A DNA stretch of 64,000 bases from Paenibacillus phyllosphaerae. Its GTDB lineage: Bacteria > Bacillota > Bacilli > Paenibacillales > Paenibacillaceae. Below are positions 7,079 to 15,793 of this stretch, piece after piece. The notes under the pieces were generated by a model. That model saw nothing but the letters and a program-made list of their open reading frames with translations, was not told the DNA's origin and ran no database searches. The DNA is taken from the NCBI RefSeq assembly GCF_014192105.1, contig NZ_JACHXK010000024.1, positions 1-64,000 of the forward strand, read 5' to 3'. Numbering within the stretch: position 1 is the first letter of the stretch; each line of letters begins with the position of its first letter. Made by a program: the position numbers and the translations under genes.

Positions 7079-7693
7079 TTAACCTCCAATCTTGAATCGG
7101 GGCTTGGTCGCATAGGGCGGGAAGCTCTCGCGGATTTTCTGCAGCGCCTTCGTGCGCGTCTTCGAGACCGCTTGCTGGGTCACGTGAAGGAGATGCGCAA
7201 TCTCGCTGTCCCGCGACAGGGCGGAGTAGGCGAGCGTGATGACATATTGCTGGCGGCTCGTCAGCCGGGAGAAGCCGTCGTACAGATATTCATTATCCAG
7301 CTGCTGCAAGAAAACGTCGGGATTGACCGTGACCTGCGGCAAATTATCGCCATGGTAGATCGCGGTGAGCATCTCGCCGATGGCTGCTTCCTCCTCCTCG
7401 GAGACGGGCTTATCATAAATGACCAACTCCCGTTCCTCGTTCTTCTTCATGCGGCGGACATAGTCGATCCGGCCGTTCATAATGAGCGATCGCATATACT
7501 TGGTGAATCGGAGCGCGAACAGATAGATTCGGAAGGCGCGGTTCAGCTGCTCCAGATGGCTGGGGCTCGCATCCTCCATAGCCTTCAAGACAAGCGCGGC
7601 ATGCTCCGGGTAAGCGCAGAAGCTCTGCAGGATCGGGTGATGCTGGCAAGCGGCAAACTCCGGTTTCACGAAGCTGTGATGGTTGGGCTGCAT
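7079..7693 (-). CDS. sigO: SigO-like sigma factor (YvrI family)
   Basis: About 204 residues. The C-terminal ~55 residues form a sigma region 4 helix-turn-helix (SRLTSRQQYVITLAYSALSRD, then EIAHLLHVTQQAVSKTRTKAL). The N-terminal part lacks a normal sigma region 2, which fits the YvrI/SigO family where RsoA provides it. The start is uncertain: the ATG at 7693 is used, with a GTG four codons upstream possible. In B. subtilis the pair drives oxalate decarboxylase genes under acid stress; no oxdC or rsiO homologue is seen here, so the regulon may differ. Confidence 0.75.
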   Translation of the reverse strand: MQPNHHSFVKPEFAACQHHPILQSFCAYPEHAALVLKAMEDASPSHLEQLNRAFRIYLFALRFTKYMRSLIMNGRIDYVRRMKKNEERELVIYDKPVSEEEEAAIGEMLTAIYHGDNLPQVTVNPDVFLQQLDNEYLYDGFSRLTSRQQYVITLAYSALSRDSEIAHLLHVTQQAVSKTRTKALQKIRESFPPYATKPRFKIGG

Positions 7694-7779
7694 AGAGTAA
7701 GTCACATCCTCTCTTCGTTGTGTGGTTCTCTCTCTACTTGATACAGTGTTGCAACGCCCCCGAAACACAACCTTGATAA

Positions 7780-7803
7780 GAACATTTGTTCCTATTCATT
7801 ATA
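7780..7803 (-). promoter_or_regulatory. sigO upstream region: TATAAT and GAAC-N4-GTTC dyad
   Basis: On the minus strand TATAAT (7803-7798) is followed 6 bases downstream by the palindrome GAACAAATGTTC (7791-7780), which would cover the transcription start. GAAC-N4-GTTC is the core of the Bacillus-type LexA box, though the flanks match less well. No good -35 is seen. Confidence 0.4.
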
Positions 7804-8108
7804 AAAGATGTCGAACGGATTGGGTAGCGGACAAAAAGGCCTAATCCTGACGAAATAGGCAGACCAACTTGGCGCGGCCCTTTTCCAAGGAAGCAAAGAA
7901 CCGTATACAGTTCTGGGAAAACAGTGGTAATCTAAGGATTACGAATGAAGAAGCTGTGATCTGCCCGCGGAACTCATATGGGGGAGGAGGTAATTGGAGT
8001 TTATTTTCATCCGGCACGGTCATGGATCATGGAGAGCATCTGAGCGATAATCCGAATCGATAGAAGGCGCTCCATCCGAGCAATTAAGCTGTGAAAAGAG
8101 GCAAGAAG
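7804..8108. other. Intergenic region between sigO and the FecCD operon
   Basis: No credible gene. It contains the inverted repeat GTAATC-TAAG-GATTAC (7927-7942). No Fur box comparable with the one at 10200 was found, so the two permeases may be driven differently from the binding protein. Confidence 0.4.
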
Positions 8109-9110
8109 ATGACCAGAAATTCAATACCCTTAACAGCTAAGTTTTGCATCAGCTGCCTTTTATTTCTTTGCACTTTTTTTGTGTCCATGGTATTAGGAGC
8201 GGCAGAAACAACGGTACAAGAAGTGTGGCTCTCCGTTTTCTCCAGCATAAAAACGGATAGCATGACAATGCTCCGGGAAATTCGCTTTCCTCGCGGATTA
8301 GCCGCTATATTCGTTGGAGCCGGGCTTGGAGTCGCAGGGGCGATCATGCAAGGTTTAACCCGTAATCCGCTTGCGGATCCTGGCTTACTAGGTTTAACGG
8401 CGGGTGCCAATACCGCGCTGGCCTTAACGATTGCGCTCTTCCCCGCAACGAATTACTTTGGTTTGATGATGGCATGTTTTATTGGCGCTGCGATAGGAGC
8501 CATCATGGTGCTAGGGATAGGCGCAATGAAGAAGGGAGGCTTCTCGCCGCTTCGGCTTGTGTTGGCAGGCACTGCTGTTTCGGCTTTCCTGTATGCTGTA
8601 ACCGAAGGAGTCGGCCTCTATTTTAAAATCTCCAAACAAGTTTCAATGTGGACCGCCGGGGGACTCGTTGGAACCACATGGGGGCAAGTTCAGGTAATTG
8701 CTCCTGTCATCGTGATCAGTATCTTTATCTCGTTCTTGCTTTCCAGACAACTGACGATTCTGAGCATCAATGAGGAGTTAGCGATTGGACTTGGACAGAA
8801 GATCGTTCAAATCAAATACGTTCTGTTTATCTTAATTATTCTGCTCACGGGCGCTTCCGTTGCATTGGTGGGCAGCATGGCATTTATCGGGTTAATGATT
8901 CCGCACATGGTTAGAGCTATCGTTGGGACGGATTATCGATCTGTTTTACCGATGTCCGCGATCATTGGGGCTGCATTTTTGCTTGCAGCCGATACGTTGG
9001 GGCGGACGATTCATGCACCGACTGAAATGCCTGTTGTTGCTATTGTATCTGTCGTTGGTCTCCCTTTCTTTCTGTTTATCGTGCTAAAAGGAGGCAGCTC
9101 ACTCTCATGA
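8109..9110 (+). CDS. FecCD family iron-siderophore ABC permease 1
   Basis: A 333-residue polytopic membrane protein of the FecCD/BtuC family, which forms the channel for iron-siderophore import. It shows the signature run REIRFPRGLAAIFVGAGLGV followed by MQGLTRNPLADPGLLGLTAG, a block conserved near the second helix, and the late FIGLMIPHMVRAIVG coupling region. The ATG at 8109 is preferred over a GTG at 8091 because an AGAGG-like site lies upstream. It overlaps the next permease by 4 bases (ATGA); the two form the heterodimeric channel. Confidence 0.92.
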   Translation: MTRNSIPLTAKFCISCLLFLCTFFVSMVLGAAETTVQEVWLSVFSSIKTDSMTMLREIRFPRGLAAIFVGAGLGVAGAIMQGLTRNPLADPGLLGLTAGANTALALTIALFPATNYFGLMMACFIGAAIGAIMVLGIGAMKKGGFSPLRLVLAGTAVSAFLYAVTEGVGLYFKISKQVSMWTAGGLVGTTWGQVQVIAPVIVISIFISFLLSRQLTILSINEELAIGLGQKIVQIKYVLFILIILLTGASVALVGSMAFIGLMIPHMVRAIVGTDYRSVLPMSAIIGAAFLLAADTLGRTIHAPTEMPVVAIVSVVGLPFFLFIVLKGGSSLS

Positions 9111-10117
9111 TTCAACCAACCTTAATTCGGAAGCAGCGGGTTATTCTATTTACTTTGCTGGGATTGATCGGTTTGACTGGCATCCTAGCCATGGGAATGG
9201 GCTATTCCTCTCTATCTTATAATCGATTGCTTCCTACGTTTCTGGGTCAAGGCACCTTCAAAGAAGAGTTTGTCCTATTTTCGGTCCGATTACCTAGAAT
9301 CGTGATCACTTGTTTAGCGGGTATGGCGCTTGCGTTGTCAGGGGCTATTCTGCAAGGAGTAACCAGGAATGATTTAGCTGATCCTGGTCTTATCGGCATC
9401 AACTCAGGGGCAGGCGTTGCCATCGCCATATTTTTCTTGTTTTTCCCTATTGATCCGGGTTCGTTCGTTTACATGCTGCCTCTAGTCGCGTTTGCAGGCT
9501 CGCTCTTGACCGCTTGTCTGATCTATTTATTTGCCTACGATAAGACGGTAGGGCTTCAGCCTGTAAAATTAATTCTGGTGGGAGCAGGTTTTTCAATGGC
9601 GTTATCCGGGGCGATGTTCGTCCTAATCTCTTCTTCTGAACCGGCCAAAGTCGATTTTATCGCAAAATGGTTAGCAGGGAACATATGGGGGACGGACTGG
9701 CCGTTTATAGTAGCTCTTCTTCCTTGGTTAATCATCCTTATTCCTTATGCACTTTATAAAGCCAACCGCTTAAATCTCTTAACGTTAGGCGAACCTGTTG
9801 CCGTTGGGTTAGGCGTGTCCGTCAATCGAGAGAGAATGACGCTCTTGTTGGCAGCCGTTGCTTTAGCAGCAGCTGCGGTTTCGGTAACCGGCGGGATTGC
9901 TTTTATCGGCCTTATGGCCCCTCATATAGCGAAGTCTCTTGTCGGACCTAGAAATCAATTATTTCTCCCCATTGCGATATTGATCGGCGGATGGCTGTTA
10001 TTGCTCGCGGATACAATCGGGAGAAATCTGGCTGATCCTGATGGGATCGCGGCGGGAATCATGTCCGCTCTAATCGGGGCGCCTTACTTTATTTTTTTGT
10101 TGCTCAGAAAGACATAG
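9107..10117 (+). CDS. FecCD family iron-siderophore ABC permease 2
   Basis: A 336-residue partner of the preceding permease, with the same family blocks (VRLPRIVITCLAGMALALSG, LQGVTRNDLADPGLIGINSG, FIGLMAPHIAKSLVG). Its start overlaps the upstream stop by 4 bases. No ATPase gene follows: the next gene is the binding protein. In B. subtilis the YfiY-YfiZ-YfhA and Feu systems share the unlinked ATPase YusV, so an ATPase elsewhere in the genome is expected here (inference). Confidence 0.92.
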   Translation: MIQPTLIRKQRVILFTLLGLIGLTGILAMGMGYSSLSYNRLLPTFLGQGTFKEEFVLFSVRLPRIVITCLAGMALALSGAILQGVTRNDLADPGLIGINSGAGVAIAIFFLFFPIDPGSFVYMLPLVAFAGSLLTACLIYLFAYDKTVGLQPVKLILVGAGFSMALSGAMFVLISSSEPAKVDFIAKWLAGNIWGTDWPFIVALLPWLIILIPYALYKANRLNLLTLGEPVAVGLGVSVNRERMTLLLAAVALAAAAVSVTGGIAFIGLMAPHIAKSLVGPRNQLFLPIAILIGGWLLLLADTIGRNLADPDGIAAGIMSALIGAPYFIFLLLRKT

Positions 10118-10161
10118 CTAGCACCATAATCTGTGGCTCTCTCAGGTTTAAAAGTTATGCA

Positions 10162-10190
10162 TTGACAGGTGTAAAATTTTCCAGTAATAT
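10162..10190 (+). promoter_or_regulatory. Vegetative promoter of the siderophore-binding protein
   Basis: A perfect TTGACA (10162-10167) is 17 bases from TAATAT (10185-10190). The Fur box starts 10 bases downstream, covering the expected transcription start. Confidence 0.85.
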
Positions 10191-10199
10191 TTTTAAAAT

Positions 10200-10218
10200 G
10201 ATAACGAGAATCATTATC
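10200..10218 (+). promoter_or_regulatory. Fur box
   Basis: GATAACGAGAATCATTATC matches the 19-base Fur consensus GATAATGATAATCATTATC at 17 positions. Its placement over the start site predicts repression by iron-loaded Fur. Confidence 0.88.
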
Positions 10219-10244
10219 AACATTAGTTAAGGAGCAAATCATTC

Positions 10245-11171
10245 ATGAAGAAACACTTAGGCTTACTCTCTATTCTTGCATGCTTACTTATCCTCTCGGC
10301 ATGCGGCAACGCCGCAAATTCAGCCCCTGAAGAGGCCAACTCTGAAGAGGCCAAGTCGGGGACCATTACCTACCAATCCGAATCCGGGCCAATTGAAGTT
10401 CCCGCTAATCCGCAGCGAGTCGTCGCGCTTTCCGGTTTTCCTGGCGATGTCCTTAAACTAGGGGTGAATGTCGTGGGCGTAGACTCATGGTCGAAGGCTA
10501 ACCCGACATTCGAAGAACAATTAAAAGATGTCCAAGAAGTATCCGCTGAGAATCTGGAAAAAATAATCGAGTTGGAACCGGATCTGATCATTGGTTTGGA
10601 CTCGATTGCAAATATCGATAAATTAAGCGAAATTGCTCCTACCGTAACCTTTGCATGGGGCAAAACGGACTATTTGACGCAACATCTGGAGATCGGCAAG
10701 CTCTTGAATAAAGAAAAAGAGGCGCAAGCGTGGATCGATGATTTCAAACAACGCGCACAAGCCATTGGTAAGGATGTTCTCGCTAAGTATGGCGATAACG
10801 CTACCGTCTCTGTCATTGAAACCTATGACAAGGACATCTATGCATTCGGAGATCACTTTGGCCGCGGGACCGAAATTTTGTACCATGAGATGGGATTGAA
10901 GATGCCTGAGAAACTGAAAGAATTAATCACGGAAACGGGCTACAGTACCATATCGGCGGAAGTGCTTCCGGAGTATGCCGGGGATTTTATCGTGATAAGT
11001 AAATACTCGACAGCTGATAATTCCTTCCAAGAAACCGAGACGTACAAGAACATTCCCGCAGTGAAGAACGGTCAAGTATTTGAGCTTGACGGGAGAGGCG
11101 CTTCCTACATCGATCCCGTAACTTTGGACATGCAGCTGGAATTTTTCAAGAACGCATTCTTAGGCAACTAA
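10245..11171 (+). CDS. Iron-siderophore substrate-binding lipoprotein
   Basis: 308 residues with a lipoprotein signal (lipobox LSAC, Cys20) and a periplasmic-binding fold of the FecB/FhuD type. Typical blocks are PANPQRVVALSGFPGDVLKLG, the ENLEKIIELEPDLIIGLDS segment and a C-terminal KNIPAVKNGQVFELDG. It captures ferric siderophores and feeds the two FecCD permeases upstream. The ATG follows AAGGAG. It has its own strong Fur-controlled promoter although it lies in line with the permeases. The siderophore cannot be named; similarity in style is to YfiY/FeuA (hydroxamate, citrate-hydroxamate or catecholate ligands). Confidence 0.9.
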   Translation: MKKHLGLLSILACLLILSACGNAANSAPEEANSEEAKSGTITYQSESGPIEVPANPQRVVALSGFPGDVLKLGVNVVGVDSWSKANPTFEEQLKDVQEVSAENLEKIIELEPDLIIGLDSIANIDKLSEIAPTVTFAWGKTDYLTQHLEIGKLLNKEKEAQAWIDDFKQRAQAIGKDVLAKYGDNATVSVIETYDKDIYAFGDHFGRGTEILYHEMGLKMPEKLKELITETGYSTISAEVLPEYAGDFIVISKYSTADNSFQETETYKNIPAVKNGQVFELDGRGASYIDPVTLDMQLEFFKNAFLGN

Positions 11172-11243
11172 ATCCAGAGGAAGCTGGAATCGATTGCTTC
11201 ATAGCATGATTGCGGACTCACCGTATCCTCTTATGAATGGACC

Positions 11244-11273
11244 AAGACCACTGCGGGAGCAGTGGTCTTTTTA
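11244..11273 (+). terminator. Strong terminator after the siderophore-binding gene
   Basis: AAGACCACTGC pairs perfectly with GCAGTGGTCTT around a 4-base loop, followed by T residues. Confidence 0.88.
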
Positions 11274-11325
11274 GTTGGTTTATCAGGAGTTGTGCTGATG
11301 TTACGGCCGAAGCCGATATGCGTCT

Positions 11326-12831
11326 CTAACGAATCATGTGCGGGGCGCTTGTGAAAAAATCGGTCATGTCGCGCAGTTCGGGCATGGCGACTATTGGCCC
11401 TTCATCGCCAGATTGCCCCTTCGCAAGATGTTGCCGGAAGAACTGAACAGTCGTTTGATTCACGATCTCGGCCGTGCGGTCGGGATTCAGCTTGCCCATA
11501 AGGCCGAAGTACTTAAGAACAGGGGACGCAAAATGCAGATCCGAATAATTCAAATGTCCGGTTCCCGCAATGTAGACGGCCTCGCCTTTGTCGTTCATCA
11601 CGTCCTGGATATGCTTCATCTCAAGTAAATTCGTTTCCGCCTCGGTTTCGAATTCCGCTCTCGTAGTCCCGATTTCCTTGAACTCCTCATCCGTGAATGA
11701 ATAAGCCCTGCGGAAGAGGTCGAAGGCCTCTTGGGCGTCTTCCGAGTACATGAACAAGAATGGCTTCGCAGTGGCTGCGTGATCCTTGAACCCGAACAGC
11801 GTGCCATCCATATTAATGCCCGCTCGGACGCGAGGGTCAAGCATCGCGTCATAGGAAGCAGCGCCGCCGAACGAATGGCCGATGACGCCGATGCTGCTCA
11901 TATCTACTTTGCCGTCCAAGCGGCTTGCCGTCGGAATGCGGTCCAATCGCTCGAATTGATCGATAACGAAAGAGATATCCTCTGACCACACTTCGCCGGC
12001 TTGATTGCGATACGTCTCTGTATGAACGAACTGATCGTCATCCAATTGGAAGGGCTTGACGGTGCCGTCTGGGAATAGGGTTGCGTATGCGCCGTACGTA
12101 TGATCAATGGAGGCAACGATAAACCCATGACTCGCCATTTCCGCAGCCTGGGAAGTATGATACAAACGCGAAGCGGTATAACCATGATTAAAGATGATGA
12201 GCGGATACTGCTGGCGGGCAGCGGAGACCTCGGCATTCTCGGCGGCATGACTAGGGATGAATTTCAGATAATCGAGGAGTAATGCCGGAATGCCGATCCG
12301 CTGCGCGAACATATGTCGTTCGTCTGCTGTCAGGAGAGGGGTTGTCGTATTCTTCTCCTTCACATCGGCGGGATACCATACTTGAACGAGAAGCTCGCGG
12401 TTCTCTCCGGGGTCGGCGGCGTAAGGATCTTTCCTGCCCATGTCGGTCCATTGGAACGTTTGTGTGCCCACAGGGTAGATCCCAGTCGGGGCAGGGAGCT
12501 TAGGAACAGGCAGCGCATACGATAACAGGGCCGTGAGCGAGAGCGCTAATACGCCCATCACGCTCACGGCAATCCAGACAAAACGGGTCTTCTTGCTAAC
12601 GCGGAACTGTTGCTTGAAACGATATAAAGCCAGACAACAAAACAGCAGGGTAAGCGCATAGGATAAGGCCATCTGCCAGCGGAGTCCTTCGACCATACCG
12701 TGAATAGCGAATGCGAGCAGGCCTGTTCCGCTCCCCAGAGCAGCCGCTAGCCGGTAACGCGGTGCTTGAAGCAATAACAAGATGAATGTGACCGCATTTG
12801 AGAAGAGCAGCAGTAATTCGAATAAACGCAT
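11326..12831 (-). CDS. Membrane-anchored alpha/beta hydrolase (PAF-acetylhydrolase II-like)
   Basis: About 501 residues. The first ~110 contain four hydrophobic helices. The rest is an alpha/beta hydrolase related to bacterial platelet-activating-factor acetylhydrolase/dienelactone-hydrolase-like esterases: oxyanion region YPLIIFNHGYTASRLYHTS, nucleophile elbow GHSFGG (Ser320), a late Asp region (INMDGTLFG) and GTGHLNYSD carrying the likely catalytic His. The ATG at 12831 is used because GGAG lies 8 bases upstream; a GTG three codons earlier is possible. The natural ester substrate is unknown. It lies downstream of and parallel to the DUF4127 gene, with its own upstream dyad. Confidence 0.85.
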   Translation of the reverse strand: MRLFELLLLFSNAVTFILLLLQAPRYRLAAALGSGTGLLAFAIHGMVEGLRWQMALSYALTLLFCCLALYRFKQQFRVSKKTRFVWIAVSVMGVLALSLTALLSYALPVPKLPAPTGIYPVGTQTFQWTDMGRKDPYAADPGENRELLVQVWYPADVKEKNTTTPLLTADERHMFAQRIGIPALLLDYLKFIPSHAAENAEVSAARQQYPLIIFNHGYTASRLYHTSQAAEMASHGFIVASIDHTYGAYATLFPDGTVKPFQLDDDQFVHTETYRNQAGEVWSEDISFVIDQFERLDRIPTASRLDGKVDMSSIGVIGHSFGGAASYDAMLDPRVRAGINMDGTLFGFKDHAATAKPFLFMYSEDAQEAFDLFRRAYSFTDEEFKEIGTTRAEFETEAETNLLEMKHIQDVMNDKGEAVYIAGTGHLNYSDLHFASPVLKYFGLMGKLNPDRTAEIVNQTTVQFFRQHLAKGQSGDEGPIVAMPELRDMTDFFTSAPHMIR

Positions 12832-12842
12832 CGGGATCACTC

Positions 12843-12896
12843 CGTTACATGGATAAATTTCGTTTCATTCACATGGAATTTAATTCCATTGTAACG
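12843..12896 (-). promoter_or_regulatory. Nested inverted repeats upstream of the esterase gene
   Basis: An outer pair (CGTTACATGG with CCATTGTAACG, one bulge) encloses an inner palindrome TGGAATT-T-AATTCCA (12874-12888). It lies just upstream of the esterase start and could be an operator. No promoter hexamers were assigned. Confidence 0.35.
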
Positions 12897-12956
12897 AAGC
12901 ATTGTTTCAGCATGAACCGTCTAAGGAATGACATCAACCAAGACTCCAGACGGACC

Positions 12957-14651
12957 TTAGTCAAGCGTTACCGCTGGCTGAAGCGTAATCTCGAACGCGC
13001 GCCCCCATATAAAGTCGGGGTTGCTCGGCTCAAGCGTGGCCTCATCATACGAAGCCAGCTTCCATCTGCCGCGGCTGATGTCCCGTACCGCTTGCGAAGG
13101 ATGCGCTGTGCCGATGCCGAAGGCTGCTGTTGCGGCGAGCGTGGCGGTATGCGTCTGCATCCGTTTGCGGAGCAATTCGGTCAGATACGCGTAATCTTCC
13201 GGCGAATTGAGCAACAGCATATGCTGGTTCGCCGTGACATTCGCATAGAGCGAGTGAGCATTGGAGTAACTCCGAATCTCCGTGATCGCCAGCGTCTTGT
13301 AGTAGTAGTCCTTCAGGAACCGTTTGAACAGCAGGGAACCGTGCGCATTCGTCGCCGCGGCGAGGCTGGACGGATGTTTCTCGGACACGAGATACGCATA
13401 TCTGGCGTGGGCCATCCCGAGCGCAAGGCCGGTGCGATTGCCATACGTATTCCAGGAGCTGTAGCCCAGCAGCGAGCCGGCAGCCGAAGTGCCGAGCAGC
13501 GCTTCGGTCGCGGAAGCGTTGGCCACATAGCCGGTACATTCCACCACGACGGTCGGCAGTCGGCTCGCGCGGTTCGATTCCACACGGCTTACCGCTTCGG
13601 CTGCCTGATCGGCCGCTGTGATGACGACGATCTCCACATCGGGCTGCTCAGCTGTAACTTCACCGCCAATAATGTCGATGTGGCGCAGTATGTTCTGATG
13701 CAGATTCATATATTCGTAGGCGTTAATGATGGTGGACCCATCCGGACCATAGTAGCGGATCGCATACGACGTTTGGCCGCCGCGGCGGTAGAAGTGATCC
13801 ACCATTCGCGCAAGGAGCGAATGTCCCAGACCGTCCGCTTCCGGCAAAATAACGGCGCGGTCCGGATTCTGGCCCTCGCTGCCGCCCAGCCACTCGTTGA
13901 TGCAGCGCTCGACGAGCTCGATCTCATTCGCCTGGATGCCTTGAATATAAGAGTCGTCTACCCCGATCGCCAAGAAGTCGATGAAGCCTTGGCGAGCCAG
14001 TTGGTCGAGCAAATAGTAGTTCGTCTGCAGCTTATGGCGCCGGGCGTTATAGTAATGCGTTTTGTCGAACGTAACCGTCTCGGGAAAAAGAGTGCCGTCC
14101 GGCTTCACATCGTAGCCGGCCAGCACGCCGGCAAGATCGGCTGCTGCTTGGCGCGGTTGCTGCGCGAACGTGCGCGCTTCGTTGTATACGTCAAGCGACG
14201 TGCCTTCGACGAACGTGTTCGTCGCCATACGCATAATCGTATCAAGCACGTAGAGCGGCTTATTAGGATGTGTCTGCTTGATCTCGCGAATGACGTCCAA
14301 CAGATCGGCTGCCGTCTCGTCGTAATCCGGATAGGCGGCGACTTCCTCGGCTCGCAGCCGTCGGCTGCCGATGAGACCGCCATAGACGAGCATGTCTGCG
14401 GCGATGATGATCCCGTCTGCAGCGTCCGCGTTATCGCGAATGAACTGCCGAATCTTCGCCGGACTGCCTAGCACCGGGGAAGAGGTCGTTAAGAGCGTCG
14501 TACCCGAATCGGTTTTCTCCGTATCCATTCGATTGCGGATATCGGCCGCTGGCGGCGTGATGACCGCTATGCCTGCGGCTTTGCCTTGCAAAATGACATC
14601 GTCGAGATTAACAGGACGGTCATCGAGCGGGATATACAGCACTTTTTTCAT
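12957..14651 (-). CDS. DUF4127 family protein
   Basis: 564 residues of the DUF4127 family, recognisable from the opening KKVLYIPLDDRPVNLDDVIL and ADMLVYGGLIGSRR. The biochemical function of the family is not established. No signal peptide is visible. A late block (GYSSWNTYGNRTGLALGMAHARY) has the Asn/Gly-rich look of an active-site loop. The ATG at 14651 follows AAGGAG at ideal spacing. Confidence 0.85.
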   Translation of the reverse strand: MKKVLYIPLDDRPVNLDDVILQGKAAGIAVITPPAADIRNRMDTEKTDSGTTLLTTSSPVLGSPAKIRQFIRDNADAADGIIIAADMLVYGGLIGSRRLRAEEVAAYPDYDETAADLLDVIREIKQTHPNKPLYVLDTIMRMATNTFVEGTSLDVYNEARTFAQQPRQAAADLAGVLAGYDVKPDGTLFPETVTFDKTHYYNARRHKLQTNYYLLDQLARQGFIDFLAIGVDDSYIQGIQANEIELVERCINEWLGGSEGQNPDRAVILPEADGLGHSLLARMVDHFYRRGGQTSYAIRYYGPDGSTIINAYEYMNLHQNILRHIDIIGGEVTAEQPDVEIVVITAADQAAEAVSRVESNRASRLPTVVVECTGYVANASATEALLGTSAAGSLLGYSSWNTYGNRTGLALGMAHARYAYLVSEKHPSSLAAATNAHGSLLFKRFLKDYYYKTLAITEIRSYSNAHSLYANVTANQHMLLLNSPEDYAYLTELLRKRMQTHTATLAATAAFGIGTAHPSQAVRDISRGRWKLASYDEATLEPSNPDFIWGRAFEITLQPAVTLD

Positions 14652-14882
14652 AAATGAACAGCTCCTTTATCGGTTGGTATTCGTCCCAAGCTTCACAGGC
14701 TGCGCTTAGCTGACAGGGATATACAGTGTCGCCTTAGGCGCAAATCACAACCCTATCCGCGAATTTCTTGCAACATCTCGATCCCTTAGCGCGTTCCTGT
14801 CCAGCCGGGGAGGTTAAAGCCCTCCCTTTCTGTTAACCATTGGTAGTATACCTTAAAGACTACGACAGATAAGTGGTGAACC

Positions 14883-15725
14883 ATGGACGATATTACCTTC
14901 AAGGCGCTGGCGGTCGCCAATGAGATCGATCTGAACAAGATTGCCATCCACGCGGGCATTCGCAAGAAGTACACGTGGGAGCAGCCGTTAATGATGAAGA
15001 GCAACCAGCTCAAAAAGATTTATCACCGCCCAGTCGACAGCCTCCAGCAGGTGCTCATCTTTTCCTTCGGCAGCGTCGTCTTCGTCAACCATTCGAATAT
15101 GGACGAGATTCATGCCTTCCTGCGATTCATTCAGTCCTTCGAGCCGGGCATCCATACGAAGCAGGCATTCCAATACACGGACGACTATAAGCTTCATATT
15201 GAAGAGATCGAGAGCATGGAGCTGACCGATGAGCATGTCGTGGTACCGGCATTCGAGTTTTTCTTCCCTGAATTGATCGCGACCGTGCTGGCCAAATCGG
15301 TAGCGCTCGAGAAGATCGAAGACCAGCTGGGCGAGATCCAGGACAACTTGGAGCTGATGATCGACCGGTTGGAGCGGGGCAAGCTGCGCGTGGGCAACAA
15401 GGAGCTGGCCAGTACGACGGCGAAGATCGTGCGCCATGAATACAACACGCTGGCGTACATCATGATCCTGGACAAGCCCGAATTAACGTGGACGCACAAC
15501 TCGGCCAGCCACTTCTATGACGAGATGCTGAAGTTCTTCGAGTTGAATGACCGGTATACGATTCTGAAGAGCAAGACCGATATTCTGTATCATATTCTGG
15601 AAGGATTCTCGAATATCAGCTATTCCATCCGGGGCTTGTTCGTCGAATGGATCGTCGTCATCCTCATCGTCATCGAAGTGGTGCTGACCCTGCTCGAGAT
15701 CGTCGGGTGGATTCCCGCGCATTAA
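14883..15725 (+). CDS. RMD1/DUF155 family protein with C-terminal membrane anchor
   Basis: 280 residues of the DUF155 family (yeast RMD1/RMD8-like). Family traits seen: FSFGSVVFVNH near the N-terminal third, the acidic helical centre (IEDQLGEIQDNLELMIDRLERG) and a C-terminal transmembrane helix (EWIVVILIVIEVVLTLLEIVGW). It is probably anchored at the cytoplasmic membrane by the C-terminus with a long coiled coil. Bacterial members have no settled function. The ribosome site before the ATG is weak. It stands alone, divergent from the DUF4127 gene. Confidence 0.83.
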   Translation: MDDITFKALAVANEIDLNKIAIHAGIRKKYTWEQPLMMKSNQLKKIYHRPVDSLQQVLIFSFGSVVFVNHSNMDEIHAFLRFIQSFEPGIHTKQAFQYTDDYKLHIEEIESMELTDEHVVVPAFEFFFPELIATVLAKSVALEKIEDQLGEIQDNLELMIDRLERGKLRVGNKELASTTAKIVRHEYNTLAYIMILDKPELTWTHNSASHFYDEMLKFFELNDRYTILKSKTDILYHILEGFSNISYSIRGLFVEWIVVILIVIEVVLTLLEIVGWIPAH

Positions 15726-15793
15726 TCAAGACATGATCTGACGCCGGCAACATGATAGAATCAGGGTATCTTGTGCTAGAGTAGGTGTTCGTG

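Noticed and set aside
7869..8063. 64-codon frame upstream of the FecCD operon
   Set aside because: No ribosome site, no recognisable domain, and composition like intergenic DNA.
11326..12831. Possible co-function of the esterase with the DUF4127 gene
   Set aside because: Same strand but separated by 125 bases with its own dyad; nothing in either sequence links their functions.
12798..14471. 557-codon open frame on the plus strand
   Set aside because: It lies entirely antisense to the DUF4127 gene and part of the esterase, its translation is Arg/Val/Ile-rich with no domain, and it has no ribosome site.
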